Of a stretch of 64,000 nucleotides of DNA, positions 47,101 through 56,403 are shown one piece after another. The position numbers were made by a program, and so were the translations under genes. The DNA lies in assembly GCA_030141605.1 (NCBI GenBank), contig JAQGDQ010000482.1, positions 62,001-126,000 on the forward strand, in the 5' to 3' direction. The DNA comes from Tubiluchus corallicola (Eukaryota; Priapulida; Priapulimorpha; Priapulimorphida; Tubiluchidae). A model generated the notes under the pieces. That model worked only from the letters and a program-made list of their open reading frames with translations, did no database searches and was not told the DNA's origin. Each line of letters starts with the position of its first letter. The first letter of the stretch is position 1.

Positions 47101-48057
47101 AGCTGATCTGCAAAACAATAGTGAAGAAATAGGTTGGTTTAAGTGGCTCCATCTGTATTCAAGAAAATGTTACAGAACTTCGGCCCGGTTTTGCAGAGCT
47201 GTCACTAAGTTAACGACGTCGTTATTACATTCAGTTAATAATAAATAAGTCAGTAATACAGACGTCGTTAAGTTTAGTGATGGCCTTGTGAAACCGGGCC
47301 CTGGTTTTGACCTGCGCTTCCCTGCTTCTCTGGGTTTCCATGCTAGTGTAATACCTACTTCAATTCAAAATGTTTGTCTGCCTGTCTGCGCATTATTTCA
47401 AAAAGTTGTTAACGTGTTGCAACGAAAGTTTGCAGAGAATTGACTGCGATGCAAGAAGGGTTCTCATCTAGTGATAAATAATTTGGATATAGCGAGAAAT
47501 ATCAACATTTGTTTAATAATCACGTTTTTGTTTGTGTTTCAGCGCTAGCACTAGCGTCTTATGATTGTGAACCTGCTGAGAGTTCGTTTGAAAAAGACCG
47601 ACAAAAGTCTCTAAAGTAAGTAGTAGATTTTATGTAGTTTTTTCTACGGTCAACAAGCCAGTAATTAGTACTGGGAGAACTGCCCTCTCGGATCATAGTG
47701 ACTGTTTTTTACCTGGTCCGTGAAAGTGCCTAAAACTTTTACACCTGAATAATAGCTGCTGAATGAAATCTGAATCTGTGAACATTTGTCATTTCTCATG
47801 CTTGTTTGTGTTTACTGGCTTTAGTGGACGCAACTATTGAGAAAGGGTTTGCAGTCTTTGGTACCACTGAGAACATATGTTGAATCTGGAAAGGGTTTGC
47901 AGTCTGGTATTCACATATTCTTTCACTAGACAAGCTCAGCATTGCTTAACTTTGGTTGCTAACTTGTAGCCTATAACCTCTCAGCTATTTCACTCACCCG
48001 AAATTGTTACTTTCGTTCACTTTTTAATTTTTATTTTCCAGGACGTCGACAAGGTGA
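31697..48057 (+). CDS. RASGEF1: RASGEF1-family Ras/Rap guanine nucleotide exchange factor, 16 coding exons
   Basis: Cytoplasmic activator that makes small GTPases release GDP; vertebrate RASGEF1 proteins act on Rap2 and, for 1A, on Ras (family knowledge). Coding exons: 31697-31795, 35220-35309, 35896-35973, 37218-37303, 38760-38901, 40560-40640, 41233-41265, 41341-41475, 42229-42324, 43897-44040, 44364-44402, 44943-45038, 45795-45947, 46767-46833, 47543-47615, 48042-48057. They join in frame to 475 codons, matching the roughly 470 of vertebrate RASGEF1B. An N-terminal RasGEF_N domain (about 40-165; LLISGSLEALIQHLVP, AYIFAFLLSSR, WTETFPYDFRDER) precedes a CDC25-type catalytic domain (about 205-460; EQLTHIELERL, NFNSLMAIISGL at 306-317, VPLFSLLLKDI). 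The ATG at 31697 has A at -3. Upstream non-coding exons were not found. Several introns are filled with different tandem arrays. Confidence 0.95.
31796..34054. other. RASGEF1 intron part without named features
   Basis: AT-rich intron. CAGTCTTCCC(G/A)AGA(G/A)ATGG occurs twice near 32610-32650 as a short duplication. Nothing else recognised. Confidence 0.3.
34055..34745 (+). repeat. 25-bp minisatellite made of a RASGEF1 exon-intron junction, about 28 units
   Basis: Unit AAACAATATAATAGACAGG plus GTAAGC (25 bp; a 24-bp variant has GTAGC). The real exon 38760-38901 ends AAACAATATAATAGACAGA and continues gtaagc. The first array unit (34055-34080) still has the native AGAGTAAGC, the others AGGGTAAGC or AGGGCAAGC. 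Because units are 25 or 24 bp, all three minus frames read the same peptide in turn and stay open for about 200 codons. Confidence 0.95.
34746..35065 (+). repeat. Copy of the RASGEF1 intron sequence that follows the parent junction
   Basis: Collinear with 38902-39215: GCTTGCTTGTTTGCTCGTT, TGGTTAGTAA(A/G)TAAATGGAA, ACCAGTGG, TATG/CGACTTTTGTTGGC and TCTGG(T/C)CCAGCCACAAC-like blocks. So the array and its flank came from one segmental duplication. Confidence 0.85.
35220..35309 (+). CDS. RASGEF1: RASGEF1 exon: start of RasGEF_N domain
   Basis: Acceptor attgttttag, donor GAC/gtaagt; 90 nt, phase 0. Encodes LLISGSLEALIQHLVP and YYPD, a hallmark of the RASGEF1 family. Confidence 0.96.
35400..35790 (+). 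repeat. Three tandem copies of about 115-125 bp in a RASGEF1 intron
   Basis: Unit begins GCC(A/G)AATTTAGCTAAATGAG, continues GTTTGGTTGACT and ends TTAGTTTTGTAAAGAA; copies start near 35413, 35538 and 35650. Confidence 0.85.
35896..35973 (+). CDS. RASGEF1: RASGEF1 exon: RasGEF_N domain
   Basis: Acceptor cattttcag, donor GAG/gtgagt; 78 nt, phase 0. Encodes AYIFAFLLSSRLF and a helix ending MREVCE, as in RASGEF1A/B. Confidence 0.95.
35974..37217. other. RASGEF1 intron without named features
   Basis: AT-rich; short ATTAATG/CATTAAT words near 36190-36245. Nothing recognised. Confidence 0.3.
37218..37303 (+). CDS. RASGEF1: RASGEF1 exon: RasGEF_N domain, variable part
   Basis: Acceptor tgccattacag, donor AAC/gtaagt; 86 nt, ends in phase 2 and pairs with the next exon to restore the threonine before DWTETFPYDF. 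The sequence is variable in the family, so the call rests on splice sites, phase and position. Confidence 0.85.
37615..38022 (-). mobile_element. Possible retroelement 3' fragment
   Basis: On the minus strand, an open stretch (KPFSSFCNNVTENL... to NTTL, 38022-37825) is followed about 150 bp on by GAGCGAATAAAGATAATAAA, a poly(A)-signal-like tail. The pogo-like MITE abuts its upstream end. The protein is not one I recognise. Confidence 0.25.
38023..38487. mobile_element. pogo/Tigger-like MITE, copy 2 (RASGEF1 intron)
   Basis: Same ends and order as copy 1, including CGGTCAC(A/G)TACATCTCGCA. It lies beside an open minus-strand fragment (37825-38022), which it seems to have cut. Confidence 0.7.
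38760..38901 (+). CDS. RASGEF1: RASGEF1 exon: WTETFPYDFRDER
   Basis: Acceptor cttttttcag, donor ACAGA/gtaagc; 142 nt. Encodes DWTETFPYDFRDER, the best-conserved block of RasGEF_N in this family. The last 19 exon bases plus the first 6 intron bases recur about 28 times as the tandem unit at 34055-34745. Confidence 0.96.
39505..39970 (+). repeat. Dispersed repeat B, copy 2 (RASGEF1 intron)
   Basis: Same family as 3150-3610 in the same orientation. It begins with TACAGGGTGGACACAAAAAA, which looks like a transposon end, so this copy may hold the true left boundary. Confidence 0.6.
40560..40640 (+). CDS. RASGEF1: RASGEF1 exon: linker between domains
   Basis: Acceptor tcttttatag, donor GTG/gtaaga; 81 nt, phase 0. 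Encodes LTELDRYEEKLAL and an acidic linker. A GTT-rich tandem array begins within a few bases of the donor. Confidence 0.9.
40641..41195. repeat. GTT-rich array with a 65-80-bp period, eight units
   Basis: ACTTGTAGC(A/T)GTTTGTTGCG marks units near 40646, 40726, 40789, 40863, 40928, 41011, 41083 and 41160, joined by GTT runs and GGTCGTCGCCGGTTG. The first unit begins about five bases after the exon donor. Long N/T/Q-rich minus frames are by-products. Confidence 0.9.
41233..41265 (+). CDS. RASGEF1: RASGEF1 probable micro-exon (11 codons)
   Basis: 33-nt open segment between acceptor caaaggtttctcag and strong donor TAC/gtaagt, phase 0 on both sides. It encodes PLNLTLKFFNY. The flanking exons are also in frame without it, so it may be constitutive, alternative or spurious. 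Its length brings the linker close to that of vertebrate RASGEF1B. Confidence 0.6.
41341..41475 (+). CDS. RASGEF1: RASGEF1 exon: start of CDC25 catalytic domain
   Basis: Acceptor tttgttttatag, donor GAG/gtaaaa; 135 nt. Encodes AEQLTHIELERL and IGPEEFVQAF, the opening helix of the RasGEF catalytic domain. Confidence 0.97.
41585..42125. repeat. GAT-rich array with a 110-140-bp period
   Basis: GATGAT runs alternate with ATTGTTGACGGTAAATGA, GATTGTTGTTGCTACAGCTG and ACTGCTCCAAACTGATG; four irregular units in a RASGEF1 intron. Confidence 0.85.
42229..42324 (+). CDS. RASGEF1: RASGEF1 exon: catalytic domain
   Basis: Acceptor aaatgttatag, donor ATA/gtacgt; 96 nt. Encodes WFNRLSYLVATEIC, a conserved helix of CDC25-type domains. 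Confidence 0.96.
42475..43210. other. RASGEF1 intron part, one CTCF-like site
   Basis: AAGATGGCACTGCG at 42505-42518. Nothing else recognised. Confidence 0.3.
43212..43632 (+). mobile_element. LINE 3' end, copy 1 (5'-truncated), RASGEF1 intron
   Basis: Encodes part of a non-LTR retrotransposon C-terminus (KISNKDLYEKVKEEPWTRKI then RLRWIGHMLRLPDD), frame broken after EPAKK. Ends in ATTCATTGGATGATGATGATG, a microsatellite-like tail. Clade not assigned. Confidence 0.8.
43897..44040 (+). CDS. RASGEF1: RASGEF1 exon: SCR block with NFNSLMAIISGL
   Basis: Acceptor cgtgttgcag, donor ACT/gtgagt; 144 nt. Encodes YFIEVAKECFNIGNFNS followed by LMAIISGL, the structurally conserved region that contacts the GTPase. 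Followed at once by a CT-rich microsatellite in the intron. Confidence 0.97.
44078..44210. repeat. (CT)n microsatellite
   Basis: About 130 bp of CT/CCCT repeats beginning about 40 bp after a RASGEF1 donor. Confidence 0.95.
44364..44402 (+). CDS. RASGEF1: RASGEF1 short exon (13 codons)
   Basis: Acceptor tatttttag, donor GAG/gtatgt; 39 nt. Encodes WAKVDKSKFDVLE, which matches the family segment after RLKKT. Confidence 0.93.
44943..45038 (+). CDS. RASGEF1: RASGEF1 exon: catalytic domain
   Basis: Acceptor cttttatag, donor AAA/gtgagt; 96 nt. Encodes APASNFHSYRSTLQAA, equivalent to the PSSNFYNYR segment of vertebrate members. Confidence 0.95.
45795..45947 (+). CDS. RASGEF1: RASGEF1 exon: catalytic hairpin region
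   Basis: Acceptor gtcatttcag, donor CAG/gtaaat; 153 nt. Encodes VPLFSLLLKDIFYLNEGCAN followed by INFEKFWQLAKQI, the most conserved block of the RasGEF domain. Confidence 0.97.
46767..46833 (+). CDS. RASGEF1: RASGEF1 exon: C-terminal catalytic helix
   Basis: Acceptor ttatttcag, donor CACG/gttagt; 67 nt, ends in phase 1. Encodes CPFEKDDKVLAYLL and PVFSE, as in vertebrate RASGEF1. Confidence 0.95.
47543..47615 (+). CDS. RASGEF1: RASGEF1 exon: C-terminal tail
   Basis: Acceptor ttgtgtttcag, donor AAA/gtaagt; 73 nt. Encodes LALASYDCEP and FEKDRQKSLK, matching the YLASYESEGP and EKDRWKSLR of the family. Confidence 0.95.
48042..48057 (+). CDS. RASGEF1: RASGEF1 terminal coding exon
   Basis: Acceptor ttattttccag; five codons (KTSTR, the first split with the previous exon) and a TGA stop. 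The 3' UTR follows; I could not place its end. Confidence 0.85.
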
Positions 48058-49620
48058 CGCCCAACACTCATCTGTACTGAAGTCTACGACGCATGTATTT
48101 GAATGTGGACTTGCCTAGAAGAATTTTGGGAAGACGAAAAAAGAAGGTACATTTGCGACTAGAGTGTGTAGCTAGAGTGCTCTGGTATTTGTTTCACAAT
48201 AGTGGTACAGCCTTTTGTGCAAGCTGCGGTGACTTTTTGGTGCTGCCACCTATTAAACAAAACAAGAAGCTACTTGCAATACCTGGTGATGCTTTTTAAA
48301 TGAGGTGCTCGAAAAGGCATGTTGAACTGCAAACGTAAGAATGTGAATGTGCCTAGTGACACCATCTGGCGGGTGAAAGTGCAGCTAAACTGGTCTGTGT
48401 TAAAGTCTGAATCTCGACGATAGAATATCAGTTGTGCAAATTATATGTTTATTGTATAATATTTAATTGTTATTTTGTAATATACTTTGCAGTTTAATAT
48501 GTAAATTTGTGTATCATAAGTGTCTTCTACATTTTCGTGTTGTACATATAATATATATAATCATCGTTTCTTTACATTGTAAGTAACTTCGGACAAGCAT
48601 TTTTGATACTAATGAAACTTCCAAACTTCTTATCTTACTATCTTAATCACTTTATTTATCCATCTTGTCCAACTAACTTTTGGGTAAAGAGCCATCTTGA
48701 TTTTGGGTAGAATTAAATGTCTATTACGTAGCAAACTGTAACTTTTTTGAAGTGTTTTCTAAATTTAAGACAGCAAGTTTAGGTCAGTCTTTTTGATACT
48801 TTTTTATATTTATTAATTTTTACATGGTCAAATTAGACATAAGCTCGCAGGTCAAAATCTTATCGCGGTATCAAAAACTAGGTTACTACTTCGCTCTTAA
48901 AGGTCATATTTAAAGTAAGGACAAATTTTCTTTAATTAAAATAGTTAACCGTAACTTAAAATTTGAAACTAATTTTACCAAATTTCATGACTTGCATCTG
49001 GATGAAATCAGGCCTCGAAGTTGCCTTTTCCCCCCAAAAATTGTTTGCTTTTGCGGGAATGTCGGAAAATCATAGGCTAAACAACTGTCCTAGCAACGGT
49101 TTCCTTGGATACCGAATCGTTTCTGTGACGAGGAATTTGTAAACAATGCTACAACGAAATGCAACACGTGATAACAGAATGCAAACGCTGCCGTAACTAA
49201 AGACTAAAGAGCTCCTGGCGCCATCTAACGAGTAAAACGTGCGAAATAAAGTTCCAGACTTTCTTAGGAAATGACAACCTTCACGTCAAATTTCCTCTTA
49301 TATAAATCACCAAGAAAAAGTTAAAAGTATCAAAATATCTTAGAGCATTTTTTCATTTTTTTTTTCGTAAAACTGAAGTTTCATAATCTGCGCTGTATTT
49401 GAACCTTTAAATGTTAAAAAGTTCAAATTGACAAGATGTCTTCTAGCCTAGTCTGATTTTAATTGTTCGCAGTAATAATAGCTGCCGCCATAGTGTTAAG
49501 CTATGTCCATTTACAACAGCCTGTCCATGACAAAGTCACGTCTATGTTTTTTTAACTCGTATTTTTCTTGACGAGGTAAAGCGTCATTATAGTGAACGTT
49601 GCTAATTTATCATGTTTACT
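48058..49620. other. 3' flank of RASGEF1
   Basis: Contains the 3' UTR, whose end is unclear; AATAAA-like signals are few (GAAATAAAGTT near 49234). Two AGATGG(C/T)-type sites lie at 48361-48375 and 49216-49230. Confidence 0.35.
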
Positions 49621-49622
49621 AG

Positions 49623-49990
49623 TAACCTTGAAACGTTAGCGGTATATTGTTTGCTGCTCTCATATACTTTCAATTTATGCACTTCTGAGGTGCGTGATGG
49701 GCATACCGGATAAATGGATGAACCGCATAGCCCTGCCCTTTACTAATAACCTCGAAACATTAGCAGTATATTGTTAACTGCTGTCATATACCTATAATGT
49801 ATGCACTTCTGAGGTGCGTGATGGGCTTACCGGATAAATGGATGAACCGCATAGCCCTGCCCTTTACTAATAACCTCGAAACGTTAGCAGTATATTGTTA
49901 GCTGCTGTCATATATTTTCAATGTATGCACTTCTGAGGTGCATGATGGGCTTACCGAATAAATGGATGAATCACATAGCCTTTGCCCTCA
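49623..49990 (+). repeat. Three tandem copies of about 121 bp
   Basis: Units start near 49623, 49745 and 49866 (ACTAATAACCTCGAAAC), each with CACTTCTGAGGTGCGTGATG and AAATGGATGAACCGCATAGC. Confidence 0.9.
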
Positions 49991-50237
49991 TTTTGGGCAC
50001 TTTATGAAAGCAGCATTTATATAAGAATTCTCAACTAACGTATTCCCTTGCACAGCTAAGTAAATAACTTTGAAATAAGATGATTTGTAATGCTATTACT
50101 AAATTAGTGTTATTGAGTCTCGAACTGCGTGTTTCTGCCGCTGTCTGTTCGTCATACAGTTGTATTTCTAATTGCATATATGTTGACTCTGATTCATAAA
50201 TTTTTGAATTTTTGTCACCGTGTAATAAACGTGGTCA

Positions 50238-50582
50238 TAAAGGTCTGTTCAGACTAGAGAATTTTCTGTCTGACAGCAAACTCGCAAGTGTGAACGCCTC
50301 GGCGAGTTACTCTCAGCACTTGTCGCAGTGAATAGAGAAGTAAGTGTCAGCTTGCGCTTACTGTCGAAGAGTAACTGTCCAGTGTGAACGCTTCGGCGAG
50401 TTTCTCTCAGCACTTGTCGCAGTGAATAGAGAAGTAAGTGTCAGCTTGCGCTTACTGTCGAAGAGTAACTCTCACCAAGTTTACTCTCTAGTCTGAATGC
50501 GCTTGCGAGTTACTTTGCAAGTTAACTTAGTGAGTCTAAGTTAGTCTGCTAGTTCACCTGCTAGTCTGAACATGCCTTAACA
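50238..50582. mobile_element. MITE family E, copy 2, with its own internal duplication
   Basis: Ends AAAGGTCTGTTCAGACTAG and, inverted, CTAGTCTGAACATGCCTTAA. A unit of about 95 bp starting AGTGTGAACGC is present twice (about 50287 and 50381) with near identity. Confidence 0.7.
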
Positions 50583-50594
50583 GTTAATGTTATT

Positions 50595-51022
50595 ACAGTC
50601 AACCTCGCATATAAGGGACAGCTCCAGACCGGAGAAAATCGTCCCTTATATCCGATGTCCCTTATAGCCAAAGTTGAGTCAGACCGAGAGTTATCTAGAC
50701 CTGCGAGCTCTATATACCTCATCTGGTAGCCTAATGCTCGATGAACCATTTGTCGCAATGTATGTAATATACCGATTTAATACAAACACACCCAATCGCC
50801 TTGAACTGAACACAAAAATCGATCTTTATTCAAACTCATCCCAATTACAAGACATTTTACTACTGGTAGTTATGCTAATAATGTAAATTGAGATGTATAT
50901 TACAAGTACGAGTGCTTAATTTTGCTTAATTAAATCCTTATGATCCGCGCGGGGTCTCGGGCATAGGGACCTGAAGATATCGTCCCTTATATCCATGTAT
51001 CTTATACTCGAGGTTGACTGTA
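50595..51022. mobile_element. pogo/Tigger-like MITE, copy 3 (inverted)
   Basis: Begins ACAGTCAACCTCGCATATAA and ends CTCGAGGTTGACTGTA. The centre differs from the other copies, so only the outer 100-150 bp are shared. Confidence 0.65.
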
Positions 51023-54000
51023 TTTTATGCATCTGTCAACTTTCTTTAAAGCGTTACAGAAAGTACTTCCAGAGTTTATCATCTGTATTATCAACCCAGT
51101 GAGATTATTAATATTACTACTATTGTTAATCTTTAGTGCTATTATTTAATTTTATAGTAATATATTATTTATGAAACATTTTAAATGTATTTGCATAAGG
51201 ACCAACAGTTTTTTATATATGGAGTAGGTTAGACTAATTTATCATGCGTGTTATTGACGCGGCTTTTCAAAAGTCGTGTTGAGGCAAAAATATGTTACTA
51301 AAATGTCATTAAACCTACCATTTGCAGTTTTCGAATTCACAAAAGTATTATGAAGACATTAATAATACCGTAATATGGTAAAACGTTTTGTTTAAAAAGA
51401 TTGTGACTTTCTCCCCCCCCCCCTTCAGAATAAGTTTGTTTTGGTATTACACATTTTTGGTGTTTTTTTATCCAAAAATGATTATTTTGGTTGTTTTTCA
51501 CAAATTCTGGAAAAAAAGTCAAAATGCTGTTATTGTTCTTACTGGGTCTATGTAATGATTAAAACGTTGATTTAGTTACAAATCTGCAAAAGTTGATTGC
51601 TAATAGTGATTATTGTACAAAATTGTGAATATTGGTGGCTTTGTATAAAAATCGTTTGTAATTTCTGTATACGTGTTTGTTTAGCCTGCAAAACGGTGTT
51701 TTGTAGATACAACTTACTGGACTGAAACGTGGTGTAAATTTAGCTTAGTAGTTGTTCGAATTTCGTGAAATATGAAATTCTGCCTCAGATTTATCCTCAT
51801 TTGGCAGGAAATATTCAATAAATTAAAAACATTCAAGTGATCTTGGTTTTGAACCAGCATCCTTTGCATTACAACTCGAGTGTCTACAACTGAATCAAAT
51901 GTAATGTCATTATGATAAAGAGACGGGTGTTACTTCCAATGCAGATGCTAGGTGACTTTTGTAAGGGTTGGTTCACTTGTACTAGAGAATAACTGTTGAA
52001 TTTCAATACTGCATTTTAATTCTAATTCTTATGGTCTTTATTAAATTGAATGTATTTTGGGGCAAGTTTAGCCTCGTGCAATTCAAGGACACTGGTTCAA
52101 ATCCCAGCTCACCTTCATTCATTTGCTTTCTTTGATCAAACAGTTTTGTATTCGGAAGTTCAGTAATTGTGAATTTAGCCATTAAATCATGTTCTTAAAC
52201 CGAGTCTAATTTTATGGGTTGTTTAGTCTGCTGGCTGTGTAATTTTCATTTCATTGTCATCTGTGGAAAGAAATTTGAGTTTGTCGGCTAATTATGGCGT
52301 CTTTAAAATTTAATACTCAGAATAGCTTAATAAAATTACTTATTAACCTATGATGATTTTTATTGTTTTTTCCTTTAACCTAAGAGCAAAGCTATTATAT
52401 TATTGGCAAAGCAAAATGTCTATATTTTCAGGTTTGTATCAATGCATGCACCTGGTTTGTTTTGTCCAGTTTGTCTGTCTGCGTGTTGCAACCCATAACC
52501 TCAATAAAAAATGATGAACACTTTGGTACAGGTTGATTTCCTTTATTACTGTGCTCAAAAAAAGAAGTGAAGGCGGTGTAGAGGGGGGTCAGTTTCAACG
52601 TAAATTGCAGTCTGAAATAATAAAAGTAAAAAGCAACATTTAGAACTTAATAATTTACTTAATTTACACACTACAACAAAAATTAAATTTAAAGCACTAA
52701 CCTCAGTTTAGGTAAATCAAAAAACCATAAAATATCATTTGAAGCAAACATACCTTAACAAACTACATTACGAAATTTGAAATCTGAACTTTGCCAGCAG
52801 ACCATGAAACCTGAACTACCACTGCCCAACATACAATAGCCAGGACCCTGTTACACCTCATTACCTCTAGTTGAAGCCCAGTAAATGGTATGTAAATAGA
52901 TAGTACAGTAAACAGTTTAAGAAATAGGTAAATTATTTTTACAGGTAAATAACCAAAAGATGGCAGCACCTCCCTAGGATACTACCACCTTCTGCTAAGT
53001 CTAAGTCTAAAAAAACATTAATTATGGCACAACTGCGTAACAAAATGCATATTATCAAATGGTTTCCTTAACAATACATGGTTATAACGCCAAACTTATT
53101 TAACGCCAAGTTTTACTGGGGTCCCAAAGTAGGCGATGCAAAGAGTTTTGATTGTAAAACTATAGACCTACCTTGCATTCTTATGGTATGTTTTTGACTT
53201 CTCAGCTAGGAGTAACTTACTTTTGGCAACTATAGTCATGCCATTAATTTGGCATTTTACTTCCAATCTTTTACATGTTATCATGCCTCTCTTCAGGTTT
53301 GTGATGAAAGAAAAACTATGTTGAAAAGGCGTATCAATAAAACTGAGTTTTCCCACCACCGTTTCACACTTCTAACCTTTATTGAACATTTTTCCTGATA
53401 GATGGCACCACACACAAATGCGGTATAATATTTTGCTAGGTCATTAAGGCTGTAGTTGCATAAGTGAAGTAACTTTGTTGATTCTCCGGACTATAATTGT
53501 CAGGACTTTGTACTTTCACAAAAAAATTGAAAGTAACAACTGATCCAGGTTCAACTACTGTCCTTTTTCGGTGGTAAAGCAAACAATGAAGCGATAACAT
53601 TATATAAAAAAGACAAATTAACCCGGTGAACGTAGTTTTATCAACTAGTATTAACAATTTATTAAAGATAATTACATTATTGCAATAGTTGTGAATATAG
53701 ACTATAGAGCACAGAACGAAATTAATTTAAGACATATACAATATCTGGTCTTATACGATGAATTATACGAAACTTGGTTGAATCAGAATGGTAAAAATGT
53801 TTAAATTAGCGCTACTGCTACTAGTATCACTACTCACTAGAAGTAAATATTATAGCTCCACTATAGCATTAAGATGGCATAACAGGTATGTATGCTATAT
53901 AGGCTTTCTAGTATGCTAAATCATGAGTTTGTTAGATCATAGAACGGGTAAATTAATCAGAAGTAATTGCGTCAGAGTTTTGCTCTTACAGAATTTCCAC

Positions 54001-55690
54001 CACTGTAATCTAACTTTCTACATGTAACATAACTAGCCATCTGTAAACAACGACATCACAGTGTCGCCATCTACGATCAAACATTAACACAAATTAACAA
54101 AAAATGAAACTTTAAAAACTTTTCACAGTACGTCTGATACATAGAAAGCCCACCAGCTATAGGGCAAAATTGTTAAAAATGCTAATTTATATAAATGTAG
54201 AGGACACCGGGGTAAATTTTAACACAAGAAAACTGACGTTTGGATGACAGTGAGATGAAAGACTGTTGGTAATGGCGGACTTTTATCGAAACATTAATAA
54301 ACAATGCAATTTTATATTCAATATTTTACATTTCTACAAACTAATTACAATTAAATTTAAAGTCATGATTACAATATTGATAATAAAAAATTAACTAGCA
54401 AAATAAAGCGTATAAAGCAACTCTATTCACTGCTTATTAACAATTTCTATTCTAATTAGTCCCATGATAATCATAATACAGTAAGGTAAGAAATAGATGC
54501 AGCAACAGATAAGACGTGCTGCTACAAGAGTTTACCGCCTTTGCATTCAATACCAGTTCATAGTTAATGCAGACGTTTTTGGCAGAAACGGCACATAGCA
54601 AATGTTCGAGAGTAATTCTTGACGAGGCACTGAACCATCAGAATGTGTTAGTCACGTTCACATTCGTATACATCGTCTACCGTCAAGGTAACTGGTACGG
54701 CAAACCAAACAATTTAAGAGAGGGGTTTTCACAATAGTCACCCACCCACTACTTGCTTGATTCGGCATGGCTCAACTTCATCGACGATGCAACATGCCCA
54801 CTCAGCTGTTTTCTGGCCTGCAGATTTGATCTGCCTCCAAAATATGCGATTTCGCAAGTGATTGCAAAATTGTTTGCAAGTCATTTAAACATTAATATTA
54901 TGTAATAACAATAATTTAAACATTATATCATATTTAATCATTAGTCTTAGTTCAATTATTGCAATTTCTTTACGTTCATAGGGAACTATTAAGAATTAGT
55001 TAAATAAAGCCATTTTATTTCCACTTTTCTGGAGGAAAAAGCTGCTTACAAATTTCGCTTTTTACTACGGGTCTCTTATTTGTGGAAGTCATCGCGCCAG
55101 AAAGCTACGTCACTTGCTTTAAGAAGAAAGCTAACAGGTAACTTCTATGACTCAAAAAAACAAATCATAAGAATTTTAGTTGTCTAGACCAGAACATATT
55201 CTCCCTTTCTCATTGCAATCATTTTACTTTGAAAATCTTTGGTCTGTTTTGGCACGCCCTGTACAAAAGAAGGGCAAGCTAGTTAAATTCAATATTCGAA
55301 CTATTAACCTTGGCCATGACATGAAAATGACACACAAACAAAGTTAAACATACCTATTACATCTGTGCTCATAGATCAAACTGTGTATTTGTACAGGCAA
55401 ACATAAGATAGTTGCATAGAGTGCAAGGCATCAACGTACTTTTTTCTCTCAGAAACATGTAGTAAAGTCCCAGCCCAGAACAAAACAGTGAGAATCGGGG
55501 GCGCCATTTTTTAAATTCAATTCAATTCAATTTTAATGTATTTATCTCTGTATAATACTACAATAAAACATGATTAATAAAAGAATCGCTAATAAGTTTT
55601 GAAGAATGGTTAAAATGAATAGATAGATCTAGAACTAGAGAAAGGATAGCACAAAGACTATAAAGTCACCTAGTCTGCTATCCTTTACAC
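51023..55690. other. Intergenic stretch with tRNA-like relics and CTCF-like sites
   Basis: tRNA-like T arms at about 51840-51900 (minus) and 52070-52115 (plus, ACTGGTTCAAATCCCAGCTC). AGATGGC sites at 52958, 53400 and 54065. ATTCAATTCAATTCAATT near 55515-55535 resembles a LINE microsatellite tail on the minus strand. A poly-C run sits at 51411-51423. No gene supported. Confidence 0.35.
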
Positions 55691-55692
55691 TG

Positions 55693-56403
55693 CAGTGTTT
55701 TTCAACCAGTGTGCCGCGGCACACTGATGTGCCGTGAAAGATCATCAGGTGTGCCGTGGGAAATTATCTAATATCACCTAATTAACCATTGTCGGGTGTC
55801 TGTGCTGTAATAAACTGTGGCCGATAATGTATAACTCTTTTATTTCAGTGGGTGGCAGCAGAGAGCGATAAATGCCTGTAAAGTCAATAGAGTTAGTGTT
55901 TATGTACAGCATCATTACTTGAAATATACTTGACTCTCAAAACACTGCGGGGTTGAATGATAAACAAGAGAATTATCACTGTTGTATGTTTGCTTAGTAA
56001 ATTCGTGTACAGTTTACTTTGAGCACATAACTGGTTTAGATATACCATAGTTTAGGTTTGCTATATATACAAATGTAAATGTGTTGCGGGCAATCAACCA
56101 CAGACAGCTTCATTAATATAGTAAGTTTTCAGGCTTCCTTAGAACTATCAATCGACTTGATCAGGCGTAATTATAGGGCCAAAGAATTCCACAATTTGGA
56201 GGCAGGAGACGTGAACGATTATGTGACTAGCCTGCTACGTGAGACTTCAAGATTTCACCACTTTCTGTGCTGACGCATCAGTCAGAATGGTCACGTGACC
56301 ACCTATTGTTTCAACATGCACGTGTCTGTAAATGGTGGTGGTGCCCGAGGATTTTGGAAATGTAAAAAATGTGCCGTGGCTCAAAAAAGGTTGAAAATCA
56401 CTG
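55693..56403. mobile_element. hAT MITE (non-autonomous relative of the 63.5-kb element)
   Basis: Left end CAGTGTTTTTCAACC and right end GGTTGAAAATCACTG are inverted copies. The direct repeat CTTTACA flanks both sides (55683-55689 and 56404-56410), compatible with a hAT target duplication. The inner ends carry GTGCCG(C/T)GGC-type repeats. No transposase frame is present. Confidence 0.75.
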
